NCBI GenBank assembly: GCA_945861585.1
Contig: CAMAVC010000030.1
Span: 1-37,360, forward strand
Length of the DNA stretch: 37,360 nt
DNA from: Planctomicrobium piriforme
GTDB lineage: Bacteria; Planctomycetota; Planctomycetia; Pirellulales; UBA1268
Reading direction: 5' to 3'
In this document: piece after piece, positions 29,895 to 37,360 of the stretch
Numbering within the stretch: the first letter of the stretch is position 1
Layout: the number at the start of each line of letters is the position of its first letter
The notes under the pieces: generated by a model
What the model was told of the DNA's origin: nothing
Databases searched by the model: none
Seen by the model: only the letters and a program-made list of their open reading frames with translations
Position numbers and translations under genes: made by a program

Positions 29895-32800
29895 TTGACC
29901 TCCACCGGCACGCTCGCCGAGTGGGCGGAGAACTCCGGGGCGTAGCGGCTCTGGATCGTCGCGAACCCGCTCGACCCGCTGCCGCGGTGCGTAGCCCGCA
30001 GCGAATACTCGAACACGTGCGTGCCCCGCGGCAGCCGTTCGAAGAACAACTGCATCGAGGCGTCGCGCACGGCCGCATACCAGCCCACGCCGTCGCCCCA
30101 GCGCCAGCCGGAGAGCACATCCACGGGCTCCGTCAGGCTCGGCCGGTGATCCGCCAGCTCCAAAAACTCATAGTCGCGGTCACTCGTCACCACGAGCCGC
30201 ACCACGAGCTCATCGCCAATCGCGAGCGGCTTGCCTGCATCGAGCGGCTTCCCTGCAGCCACTGGCTCGAGCTCGGGCCCCGCCTTCGTAAACCGCTTCA
30301 CGAACAGCTGCTTCTCGATCGCGAGTTCCTCACGGCCTGCGGCCGGCACGTGCGCGATGTCGTCGAGATACTGCCAGTGGATCCCGCCCCAGGCGATCCC
30401 CTTGTCGGCCTTCTTGATGACCACGTCGGCGAGCCGCGGCGTGATCTCGCGGCGCGTGAACCGCTCCTCGAAGAAGCCCGTGCCCGCCTCGATCGCTCCC
30501 GGCTTCACCGCCTCGCCGCCCACGGTCACGGTCACAGCCTCCTGCGAGGCGAGCAGATCGTCGCCGCGGCCAAGCAGCGCCGCCACCGCGTCGGCCGTGG
30601 CCCGGTTGCCTTCCCAGCGGCTCGTCCGCTTCTGCGACAGCAGCCACGCCTTCAGCCCCTCGACGGCCGCCGCGTCGCCAGCCACCTCGTCGAACGCCTC
30701 GATCATGATCGACTGCGTCTCGATCGGGGCGCTCGCCCAGCTCCACCACACAGGATACGGATCACGCCACCACATTCCCTGCCAATTATCTTCCTTGCCG
30801 TCGAGGCCTGTGCTCAGCTGCTTGAGGCTGTCGATGATCGAGAGTGAAGTCTGCTTGTCGCCGGCTCGCTTGAGCGCTATCGCCAGGTGCCCCTGCGAGC
30901 GCCTGTAATCGATCTTCATCCAGCGTTTCTTGCCCACGTCGAGCCCCCAGGCGTGCGCCTCGGCCGCCGGGCCGGCGAGCGGCATGTCTTCCTGGAAGAA
31001 GCTGCGGGCATAGAGAGCGAAGGCGCCGATCGGCGTCAGCACGGGTTCCTCTACCTTCTCTGCCCACTTCTTCTCCTCGATAAGCCGGCTGTCGAGCCAC
31101 GCCATCGTGCCCACCGCCGGCTGCACGTCGATCTCGACGCCGCTCGCTCGCAGCCGGCCGAAGCCGGCGATGATCCCAAGCGTCACCGAATCGCACGTGC
31201 CCCCTCCCGGGAACCACGGCCAGCCGCCGTCGGCGTTGCGGAGCGTGTCGAGCCGCGTAAACGCCGCCTGCACTTCGTTCGCTGCGCGATTCGCGTCGAA
31301 GAGGAGTGCGATCCTGGCACGGGCCTCCTGCTCGTCCACGGCCTCGCGCACCCACGGCGTCTCGGCGAGGAGCGTTCTCATGAGATCCGTATTCTTCTGG
31401 AGCGGGCTCTCCAGGGCCTTCGTGCCCTTCCATTGCTCGAACACCTTCGCGATCCGCGGGTCACGGGTGGCGAGGTGGCGGGCGAGCGAGTTGGCGTAGA
31501 GCCGCGTGAACAGCGTCTCCGTGCTCTCGTCGCTCTCCTCCATGATCGCTGGCAAGCTGAGCACGGCGTACCAGGCCGGGTTCGACACCGCCTGGATGAC
31601 AAGCGACTGGCTCTCGATCGTGTCGGCCGGCTTCGCGAGCCGCTCGACCACGATCCGCTTCTCGCCCGGCCCACGCACCGTGATCGGCACCGTCTCGGCG
31701 ACAAGCACCCGCCGCGGCAGCACCGGCAGCATTGCTTCTTCACCATCGCTCGCTGCTCCAGCTGAGCCGGTGGCCAGATACCGCAGCGTCTCTGTGCCGT
31801 CGGCGACTTTCACAGTAAAAAACACCGGCTTCGACTCGCCAGCCGCGAGGTCGAACGGCTGCGACTGCGACGTCGCCACGAGCTCGTTGCGGCCCACGCC
31901 CGTGCGGGCATCGGTGAGCTCGAACCGCACCTGGCCCACGAGCCGGCCCGTGGACTTATTGCTCACCTTCACCGGGATCTCGACCACGTCGCCTTCCCGC
32001 AGGAACCGCGGCACCATCGGCTCGACCATCAGGTCCTTCGCAGCCACGCAGGTGTCGAGCAGCGTGCCGCTGCGCAGGGCGGCGTCATGGGCGAGCGCCT
32101 TGAACTGCCACGTGGTGAGCGTGTCGGGCAGCGTGAACTCGAGCGTCACGATGCCGCTGGCGTTCGACGTGAGCGTGGGCAGGAAGAACGCCGTCTCGGC
32201 AAGGTTCTTGCGGGGGGGAGGCGGAGCGGCGGCGCTGCGCGGAGGCTCCGCCGGCGGGACTCCGCCATTGCGGGCCTCGCCGTCCTTGTCTTGCCCCTTC
32301 CTGAGGATGCCGTTGGTTGGCACGCCATCGGCCATCATCGCCTCTGCCGGCGCGGCCGCCATCGCCATGGGCATCGGCATGCCGCGGTGCCGCCTGCCTC
32401 CAAAGGCGCCCATCCAACGGGCTTGCGATCCGAATGGCTCGCGGAGGTGCCGGTACGTCATGTCGACCGGCTCATACCGCGTCTCGAATTGCCCGAGGCT
32501 CTGATTGAGCATCTGCCCCGCGTTTGTGAACGCCACCATGCGCTGGTCCGATTCGCGGCGCAACAGCCCCTGCAATCCACCCGGCCATTCGTGCGTGGCC
32601 AGGGCATCGAGCGATTGGTCGTAGAGCGTGGCCACCATCTCGGCCACGGCCGGGGCCGCCGGCCCGGCGAGCGGGTCGGCCGCGGTCATGATCTTGGCCC
32701 GCCACACCTCCTGCTTGCCCGGTTCCACCCGCCGCGTGAACCGCTCCCATTCGATGGCGAGGCTTTTGTTCGTCCACGGCACGTCGATCGTGAGCGCCTG

Positions 32801-35800
32801 CGCCTGCAGCCGGCCTTCGTGCACGAGCCATGCCCGCACGGTGAACCCGCCGCGGTCGTCGTCGCCCACCTGCACCGCGATCGGGCATTGCGTGCGGCCC
32901 GGCTCCGTCCAGAATCGCGACAGCGTCTTCCCTGCCCGCGACACCTCGACGAGCGCCCGGCCCCGGTCGTAGCCCGTGCCCACGAGCGCCTTAAACTCGC
33001 TGCCTGGCTGGGCGACGAGTTTTTCCGCCACGAGCACGAGCGGGCGTTTCACGGCATAGCGGGTGCCGGCCGGGTCGAGCACCTCGATCGTGTGCCGGGC
33101 CTTCACGGGAGGCGCTTCTCCAACGGCCGGCATGACGAACTCGGCCCGATAGATGCCGGGGGGCAGCGCGGCCGTCACGGCCACTTTGCCGGTGGCTTGA
33201 TCGGTCGAGACCTGCTGCGTGAAGACCGCCTCACCTGTCTCCCACGACTCCACATCCGTGGGATCGACCGGCCGCGGGGCCGGCTTAGCCGTCGCAGGCT
33301 TGCCCCTGCCACGCCGGCGTGCCGCGACCGGTTGCGGCCCGTCCATGAACAGGCTGCCCCGCGGTACCTTCTCCGGCTGCACGAGTTTCACGACCGTGAG
33401 CGTGCCCATAGCAGCCCGCGGCTGGCCGTCGAGGGCGTGCGTCGCGAGCGTGATCGGCACGGCCGCAGGCTTGCCATCGACAGCCACCTGCCAGGCCTCG
33501 GCCGACACGGTCGCCTCGAACGGCGCGAATCCGGCGGACACACGCCGCTCGTCGCTCCGCGTCTCGCCGCCCGGGTCGGTCACGTCGGCCGTGACGACAA
33601 ACGTGAACACGGGCGCGCTCTCGCGCGGCACCGCGCGGTCGGGCCTGGCCGGAAACGTGATCGTAAACGCACCGTTGGCATCAGTGACGCCCGTACCGCG
33701 GGCGATCCGCGCCGCCTCGCCGCCGAACGGCAGCCCCGGAAAGAACCAGCGGCACCACGGCGGAAACCGCACCTCGCGCTCCACCCGCCAGCGGACCTTC
33801 GCGTTCGCCACCGGCAGGCCGGTGTACGTTGTGGCCGTGCCGCTGAGCGTGACGTCGCGATCGAGCACGACGTCGCCGGTGGCTGCGGCGAGCGTCACCT
33901 GGAACTTCGGCCGCTTGTACTCCTCGACCCGCACCGCTGCGACGCCCGTGGCCCCCGCCCCTTCGGCGAGGATCGTCCACTGCCCGGGCAACGCGCCTGT
34001 GGCGATTGGAAAGTTGCCGTGGAACGAGCCGTTGGCGTTCGTCGTGTGCTCAAGCCGCGCGGTTTCGCGGCCGTTCGCATCCCGCAGCACGGCCGACACT
34101 TTTTGATTGGCGAGCGCCGCATACTGTTTGGTCGTCGGATCGGCCGAGCAGAGAATGCCCTTGTACAACACGATCTGGCCGGGGCGATGGATGCCCCGGT
34201 CGGTCATGAGCACGATCGCGTGGTGGGCGGCCGCGTCGTCGTGCTGCCAGACGTGCGTCGGCTCGGTGGAAGTCGCATGCTCGCGGCCGTCGAGCCGGGC
34301 CTTCGCGTGGAGGAGCACCTGCCGGCCCTGCACCGCAGGCAAGGCAAACCGGCCGTCGCGGTCGGTGGTGGCGGGCGTGCCGGCGGCGAATCGCGGCGGA
34401 TGCCGACCCTCTTCCTGCACGAAGGCCTGCACGCTCGCATTGGCGATCGGGTCCCCGGTGGCCACGTCGACGACGTATCCCGCGAGCGGCTCTCCCTTCC
34501 GACTGCCGCCCCCCTCCGAGACGATCGCGATCCGGCTCACCCACACGAGCGTGGCCTCGACCACGTTGTCCTTCTCGCCGAAGTCAGCCGCATGGCTCGC
34601 GAGCACCCAATAGCTGCCGGGCTCGAGATCCTGCGGCACGGGCACGTCGTGCCGCACGTCAGAAAAATCCTGCGAGTTCGGCACCGCGACCGCAAAACTC
34701 TTCACGGTCGGCTGGGAGAGCAGCGCCTTGCGATCGGCGTCGTCGAGCCACTGCCACTGCGGCTTGCCAGCCGTCACGCGGGCCATCCAATCGGCCTTCA
34801 CGATCCGCACGTGTGCCGTGTCGATATTTCGCGCCGTGATCCGGATCACGGGCCACGGCGCAGCCCACATCCGCTCCGTCTCCACGACGAGCGACTTCGC
34901 CTCGATCTCTGCGATCAGGTTTTTACAGAGTGCGCCGCCCGGGCTCCCGGCGTGGGCCTTCACGCCCTGCTTCGCGAGGTCGTGCGCCTCGACGAGGTCG
35001 CCCGCCTCGCGCGCGAGCCCTGCGAGGTGAAACCGCGCGAGCGTGGCGGTCTCGTGATTCCCGGCCCACTCGATGAAGGCCTCGAGCGCCGCTTCCTTCT
35101 TCTGGGCAAGGTCGTCGCCAACCGCCGCCCCGCTCGCCCACAGAATTCGGTCGAGATCGGCGGCGAGAAACGCCGTACGGTCGGCAGCGGACGAGTGAAA
35201 CGCGAGCAGGTCGCGATAGAGCCGGGCCGTTTCAATGAGCGGCGAACCACGGTCGGTGACGGCTGGATCCTCCTCCGGCTTCCAGGCGAGAAACTGCTCG
35301 GGAGTGCCGAGGGCGGGCGAATCAGCTGCGAGTTCAAAGACGTCTTCGGGCGCGACCACGCCCCGCTCGCCCGACGTGGCGAATTCGAGTGCGTCGCGCA
35401 CGATCACATCCCACACCGTAGGCCGGTAGGCATCGGGCATCGAGCCGGGAGCGATGAGCGCGGTCCACTCGGCCACGGGCAGCTTTTGCAGCGCCGCAGG
35501 CTCGGCGAGCGCCACGGCAAACCGGCGGCGGATCTCCCCCACGATCGTGGGCAGGTCCCACGAGGCGATCGTCGCGAGGTCGCTCGCCGTCGTCGCCCCT
35601 GTTGTGCGCTGGGCAAACCGCCAGCGGTTCTGCTGGAAGAAGCCCCAGGTCCAGTTGGCCTGGATCGCCTGGAGCACGGCCTGCGTTTCGGGCGGCGCCT
35701 TCTCGATCGCAGCGGCCAGCTGCACCAGCCGCTCGGGGTCGTCAGGCGGCCGGTCACCCGTCGCCGTGAGCACTCGCGTGGCGATCGCCCGGGCAGCCTC

Positions 35801-36046
35801 GGCCCACGCCTTGTCCCTCGTGGCGGCCTGCTCGACGCCGGCAAGCGCCTCCGCGGCGGTCTTCGGCTTTCCCTCGTCGAGCGCCTGCTGCACCTTCTTC
35901 CACGCCTCGGCCCGCGGGCCCGTCGGAACGTCGTCGGCCGCGTTTGCCTGCCTCATGCCACACCCTCCCCACGCACACCAGACGAGCACCACACCGGCCA
36001 CGCTGGCCGCCACGCTCCGACGAATCCCAACGACACTCACACCCAC
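29891..36046 (-). CDS. Giant bacterial alpha-2-macroglobulin family protein with a lost thioester
   Basis: This 2051-aa exported protein is probably periplasmic or surface-bound. A signal sequence (SVAASVAGVVLVWCAWGG, possible cleavage after QANA) is followed by a helical region (about 30-330). A series of macroglobulin beta domains comes next, with AGYVVDVATGDPIANASVQAF, HRPGQIVLYKGIL and YTGLPVANAKVRWRV. A Met/Pro/Gly-rich linker occupies about 1210-1285, then RKNLAETAFFLPTL with PDTLTTWQFKALAHDAALR, an alpha/alpha-toroid (about 1480-1830) and a C-terminal beta domain. The thioester region, LPYxMEYPYECxEQ in the related bacterial type I recall, reads LPAIMEESDESTET here, with Ser1508 and Thr1511 in place of Cys and Gln. 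The start is GTG 36046 because GGAGG stands 9 nt upstream; the frame continues to 36130. Protease trapping by thioester is therefore unlikely; a structural or thioester-independent role is inferred. Confidence 0.92.
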   Translation of the reverse strand: MGVSVVGIRRSVAASVAGVVLVWCAWGGCGMRQANAADDVPTGPRAEAWKKVQQALDEGKPKTAAEALAGVEQAATRDKAWAEAARAIATRVLTATGDRPPDDPERLVQLAAAIEKAPPETQAVLQAIQANWTWGFFQQNRWRFAQRTTGATTASDLATIASWDLPTIVGEIRRRFAVALAEPAALQKLPVAEWTALIAPGSMPDAYRPTVWDVIVRDALEFATSGERGVVAPEDVFELAADSPALGTPEQFLAWKPEEDPAVTDRGSPLIETARLYRDLLAFHSSAADRTAFLAADLDRILWASGAAVGDDLAQKKEAALEAFIEWAGNHETATLARFHLAGLAREAGDLVEAHDLAKQGVKAHAGSPGGALCKNLIAEIEAKSLVVETERMWAAPWPVIRITARNIDTAHVRIVKADWMARVTAGKPQWQWLDDADRKALLSQPTVKSFAVAVPNSQDFSDVRHDVPVPQDLEPGSYWVLASHAADFGEKDNVVEATLVWVSRIAIVSEGGGSRKGEPLAGYVVDVATGDPIANASVQAFVQEEGRHPPRFAAGTPATTDRDGRFALPAVQGRQVLLHAKARLDGREHATSTEPTHVWQHDDAAAHHAIVLMTDRGIHRPGQIVLYKGILCSADPTTKQYAALANQKVSAVLRDANGRETARLEHTTNANGSFHGNFPIATGALPGQWTILAEGAGATGVAAVRVEEYKRPKFQVTLAAATGDVVLDRDVTLSGTATTYTGLPVANAKVRWRVEREVRFPPWCRWFFPGLPFGGEAARIARGTGVTDANGAFTITFPARPDRAVPRESAPVFTFVVTADVTDPGGETRSDERRVSAGFAPFEATVSAEAWQVAVDGKPAAVPITLATHALDGQPRAAMGTLTVVKLVQPEKVPRGSLFMDGPQPVAARRRGRGKPATAKPAPRPVDPTDVESWETGEAVFTQQVSTDQATGKVAVTAALPPGIYRAEFVMPAVGEAPPVKARHTIEVLDPAGTRYAVKRPLVLVAEKLVAQPGSEFKALVGTGYDRGRALVEVSRAGKTLSRFWTEPGRTQCPIAVQVGDDDRGGFTVRAWLVHEGRLQAQALTIDVPWTNKSLAIEWERFTRRVEPGKQEVWRAKIMTAADPLAGPAAPAVAEMVATLYDQSLDALATHEWPGGLQGLLRRESDQRMVAFTNAGQMLNQSLGQFETRYEPVDMTYRHLREPFGSQARWMGAFGGRRHRGMPMPMAMAAAPAEAMMADGVPTNGILRKGQDKDGEARNGGVPPAEPPRSAAAPPPPRKNLAETAFFLPTLTSNASGIVTLEFTLPDTLTTWQFKALAHDAALRSGTLLDTCVAAKDLMVEPMVPRFLREGDVVEIPVKVSNKSTGRLVGQVRFELTDARTGVGRNELVATSQSQPFDLAAGESKPVFFTVKVADGTETLRYLATGSAGAASDGEEAMLPVLPRRVLVAETVPITVRGPGEKRIVVERLAKPADTIESQSLVIQAVSNPAWYAVLSLPAIMEESDESTETLFTRLYANSLARHLATRDPRIAKVFEQWKGTKALESPLQKNTDLMRTLLAETPWVREAVDEQEARARIALLFDANRAANEVQAAFTRLDTLRNADGGWPWFPGGGTCDSVTLGIIAGFGRLRASGVEIDVQPAVGTMAWLDSRLIEEKKWAEKVEEPVLTPIGAFALYARSFFQEDMPLAGPAAEAHAWGLDVGKKRWMKIDYRRSQGHLAIALKRAGDKQTSLSIIDSLKQLSTGLDGKEDNWQGMWWRDPYPVWWSWASAPIETQSIMIEAFDEVAGDAAAVEGLKAWLLSQKRTSRWEGNRATADAVAALLGRGDDLLASQEAVTVTVGGEAVKPGAIEAGTGFFEERFTRREITPRLADVVIKKADKGIAWGGIHWQYLDDIAHVPAAGREELAIEKQLFVKRFTKAGPELEPVAAGKPLDAGKPLAIGDELVVRLVVTSDRDYEFLELADHRPSLTEPVDVLSGWRWGDGVGWYAAVRDASMQLFFERLPRGTHVFEYSLRATHRGSGSSGFATIQSRYAPEFSAHSASVPVEVK

Positions 36047-36055
36047 GGCCACGGC

Positions 36056-36060
36056 CCTCC
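36056..36060 (-). promoter_or_regulatory. Ribosome binding site deciding the alpha-2-macroglobulin start
   Basis: GGAGG on the minus strand stands 9 nt before GTG 36046, immediately ahead of the signal sequence. It favours this start over the GTG at 36130, which would add 28 mainly charged residues. Confidence 0.6.
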
Positions 36061-36187
36061 GCTCGCCAACGCTTCCCACGCGACTGCCAAGTCTACGCGT
36101 GGTTAAGCCAACCGTTACAGCCCTGACCACGAGCGAAAACTGTCGGCAAAACCATGACGGCCAAGGACTTGCGTTAATCCCGCGGAA

Positions 36188-36215
36188 TGGCTTCCCCGCA
36201 ATCCCGTGCTATAGT
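36188..36215 (+). promoter_or_regulatory. Possible sigma70-type promoter of the PSCyt1/DUF1549 gene
   Basis: TATAGT at 36210-36215 is a good -10 box; the -35 candidate TGGCTT at 36188-36193 is weak, with 16 bp between. The predicted transcript would start near 36222 and carry a leader of about 105 nt. Confidence 0.4.
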
Positions 36216-36230
36216 ATTGATGTAGTGACA

Positions 36231-36322
36231 GTGCCGGCGGAGCGCAACGCCGACACCCTTGGAATGTTCGTTGAAAGTCTCCTTGGCTCCCGGGCCGAGG
36301 CGACCTGTCAGCAACCAGGAGG
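36231..36322 (+). promoter_or_regulatory. Hairpin-rich leader of the PSCyt1/DUF1549 gene
   Basis: Hairpin A pairs GTGCCGGCG (36231-36239) with CGCCGACAC (36248-36256) around an 8-nt loop, with one mismatch. Hairpin B pairs CCTTGGC (36281-36287) with GCCGAGG (36294-36300), including one G-U pair. A short stem, CCTG (36304-36307) with CAGG (36316-36319), overlaps the ribosome binding site AGGAGG (36317-36322), which lies 4 nt before the ATG. The layout could allow control of translation; I recognise no known riboswitch class. Confidence 0.45.
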
Positions 36323-36326
36323 TTTC

Positions 36327-37360
36327 ATGCTCCGCAATCTTTCGCACTGCGTCGCACTCGCCGGCGTTCTGGTCGTCGGCCTCGTCCACGTGGCTGGGGC
36401 CACCGAGACGCTCTCATTCAACAAAGACATCCGGGCGATCCTCGTCGAAAACTGCTTCGGCTGCCACGGAGCAGACTCGGCCGGCCGGAAGGCCGACCTC
36501 CGGCTCGACGACCGCGACGCGGCGGTCGAGAGCGGCGCGATCGTGCCTGGCGATCCCGATTCGAGCGTGGCCCTCGACCGCATCTTCTCCGATGACCCCG
36601 AGGAGGTGATGCCGCCGCCAAGCTTGAAGAAGGTGCTCACGGCCGAACAGAAGGAGCTCCTCAAGCGGTGGATCGCCGAAGGCGCGGAGTACGAGCCTCA
36701 CTGGTCGTTCATCCCACCTGCGCGGCCCGCGCCGCCCGCCGTCAAGAACGAGGCCTGGATCAAGAATCCGCTCGATCGCTTCATCCTCGCCCGGCTCGAG
36801 CGAGAGGGCCTCGCGCCTGCCCCCGAGGCCGATCGGCATGTGATTGCGCGCCGCCTCGCCCTCGACCTCACGGGCCTGCCGCCGGATCCCGCCCTCGTCG
36901 ACGCCTTCGTCCACGACCCCCACCCCGATGCGTATGAGCGGCTCGTCGACACGCTACTTGCGAGCCTCGAGTGGGGCGAGCACCGCGGCCGCCACTGGCT
37001 CGACTACGCCCGCTACGGCGACACGCACGGCATCCACTTCGACAACTTCCGAGAGATGTGGACCTATCGGCAGTGGGTGATCAACGCCTTCAACCGCAAC
37101 GTGCCGTTCGATCAGTTCACGATCCTGCAACTGGCCGGCGATCTCGTGCAGGACCACGGTGCGAATGCCACGCCCGACCAGATCCTCGACAACAAGATCG
37201 CCAGCGGCTTCAACCGCTGCAACATCACGACGAACGAAGGCGGAGTGATCGCCGAGGAATACGCCGTGCTCTACACCCGCGACCGCACGGAGACGACATC
37301 GGCCGTGTGGCTCGGCCTCACCACCGGCTGCGCCGTGTGCCACAACCACAAGTTCGATCC
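36327..37360 (+). CDS. PSCyt1/DUF1549 (PSCyt2) cytochrome-like exported protein, C-terminus outside window
   Basis: ATG 36327 opens a frame to the window edge (344 complete codons). A signal peptide (MLRNLSHCVALAGVLVVGLV and onward to VAGA) precedes the PSCyt1 domain: FNKDIRAILVENCFGCHGAD with the CxxCH motif, LRLDDRDAA, and DPEEVMPPPS. From about residue 145 the DUF1549 domain begins: NPLDRFILARLEREGLAPAP, RRLALDLTGLPPDP and HRGRHWLDYARYGDTHG. Near the edge a second heme-type motif appears, GCAVCHNHKFDP. Known members continue into DUF1553, here cut off. A clear AGGAGG precedes the start. It is divergent from the alpha-2-macroglobulin gene. The family is planctomycete-typical and thought to be involved in redox or polymer metabolism; the real function is not established. 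Confidence 0.95.
   Translation, partial: MLRNLSHCVALAGVLVVGLVHVAGATETLSFNKDIRAILVENCFGCHGADSAGRKADLRLDDRDAAVESGAIVPGDPDSSVALDRIFSDDPEEVMPPPSLKKVLTAEQKELLKRWIAEGAEYEPHWSFIPPARPAPPAVKNEAWIKNPLDRFILARLEREGLAPAPEADRHVIARRLALDLTGLPPDPALVDAFVHDPHPDAYERLVDTLLASLEWGEHRGRHWLDYARYGDTHGIHFDNFREMWTYRQWVINAFNRNVPFDQFTILQLAGDLVQDHGANATPDQILDNKIASGFNRCNITTNEGGVIAEEYAVLYTRDRTETTSAVWLGLTTGCAVCHNHKFD

Noticed and set aside
32087-36106. A 1339-codon open frame on the plus strand, antisense to the alpha-2-macroglobulin gene
   Set aside because: It is rich in Arg, His, Pro and Gly, has no recognisable domain, and results from high-GC codon bias of the true gene on the other strand.

Overview
The window is high-GC DNA from a planctomycete, most likely a member of the Pirellulales. 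The evidence is the gene content: three cytochrome-c-like PSCyt/DUF15xx proteins, a DUF1552 partner, a DUF1559 H-X9-DG pseudopilin-like protein, a type I sulfatase, a PEP-CTERM surface protein made of autotransporter-associated beta-strand repeats, and a very large alpha-2-macroglobulin. The genus cannot be read from the sequence. Because of the GC-rich third codon positions, many long antisense open frames are shadows and were left out. No rRNA, tRNA, CRISPR array, insertion sequence or phage gene was recognised.

Positions 1-8148 (minus strand) hold a closely packed sugar-acid operon. In transcription order it reads 2-keto-3-deoxygalactonate kinase (dgoK), 2-keto-3-deoxy-6-phosphogalactonate aldolase (dgoA), a DapA-family lyase lacking the usual Tyr/Thr residues, an ExuT-like MFS sugar-acid transporter, an enolase-superfamily dehydratase or cycloisomerase, a type I sulfatase, and a DUF1592-type cytochrome-like protein that runs off the left edge. 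Several junctions overlap. The inferred job is uptake and catabolism of a galactonate-like acid through the DeLey-Doudoroff route, with the sulfatase hinting at a sulfated polysaccharide source.

Positions 8304-10527 hold a PIN-domain toxin-antitoxin pair, a three-copy 35-bp tandem repeat, and a XylR-like AraC-family regulator on the minus strand. The regulator is separated from the next gene by a 261-bp divergent region containing direct repeats.

Positions 10528-20981 (plus strand) encode exported proteins: a 2246-aa PEP-CTERM repeat protein with a large internal duplication, a DUF1559 protein, a small lipoprotein, and an FAD-dependent oxidoreductase placed between two beta-sandwich domains. 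Positions 21099-23662 encode an extracytosolic flavin system: a membrane protein with two FMN-binding domains and a NosR-like membrane part, overlapping the ApbE flavin transferase that should flavinylate it. Positions 23749-27707 are a DUF1552/DUF1592 pair.

Positions 27738-36046 (minus strand) carry a lactate permease, a DUF202 membrane protein and a 2051-aa alpha-2-macroglobulin whose thioester motif is lost. A divergent PSCyt1/DUF1549 gene with a hairpin-rich leader runs off the right edge. A palindromic repeat family (core GACAGGCTTNAGCCTGTC) punctuates gene ends at 17.27, 20.98-21.09 and 29.84-29.89 kb and supplies two stop codons. A second, unrelated inverted repeat forms the signal-sequence region of apbE.
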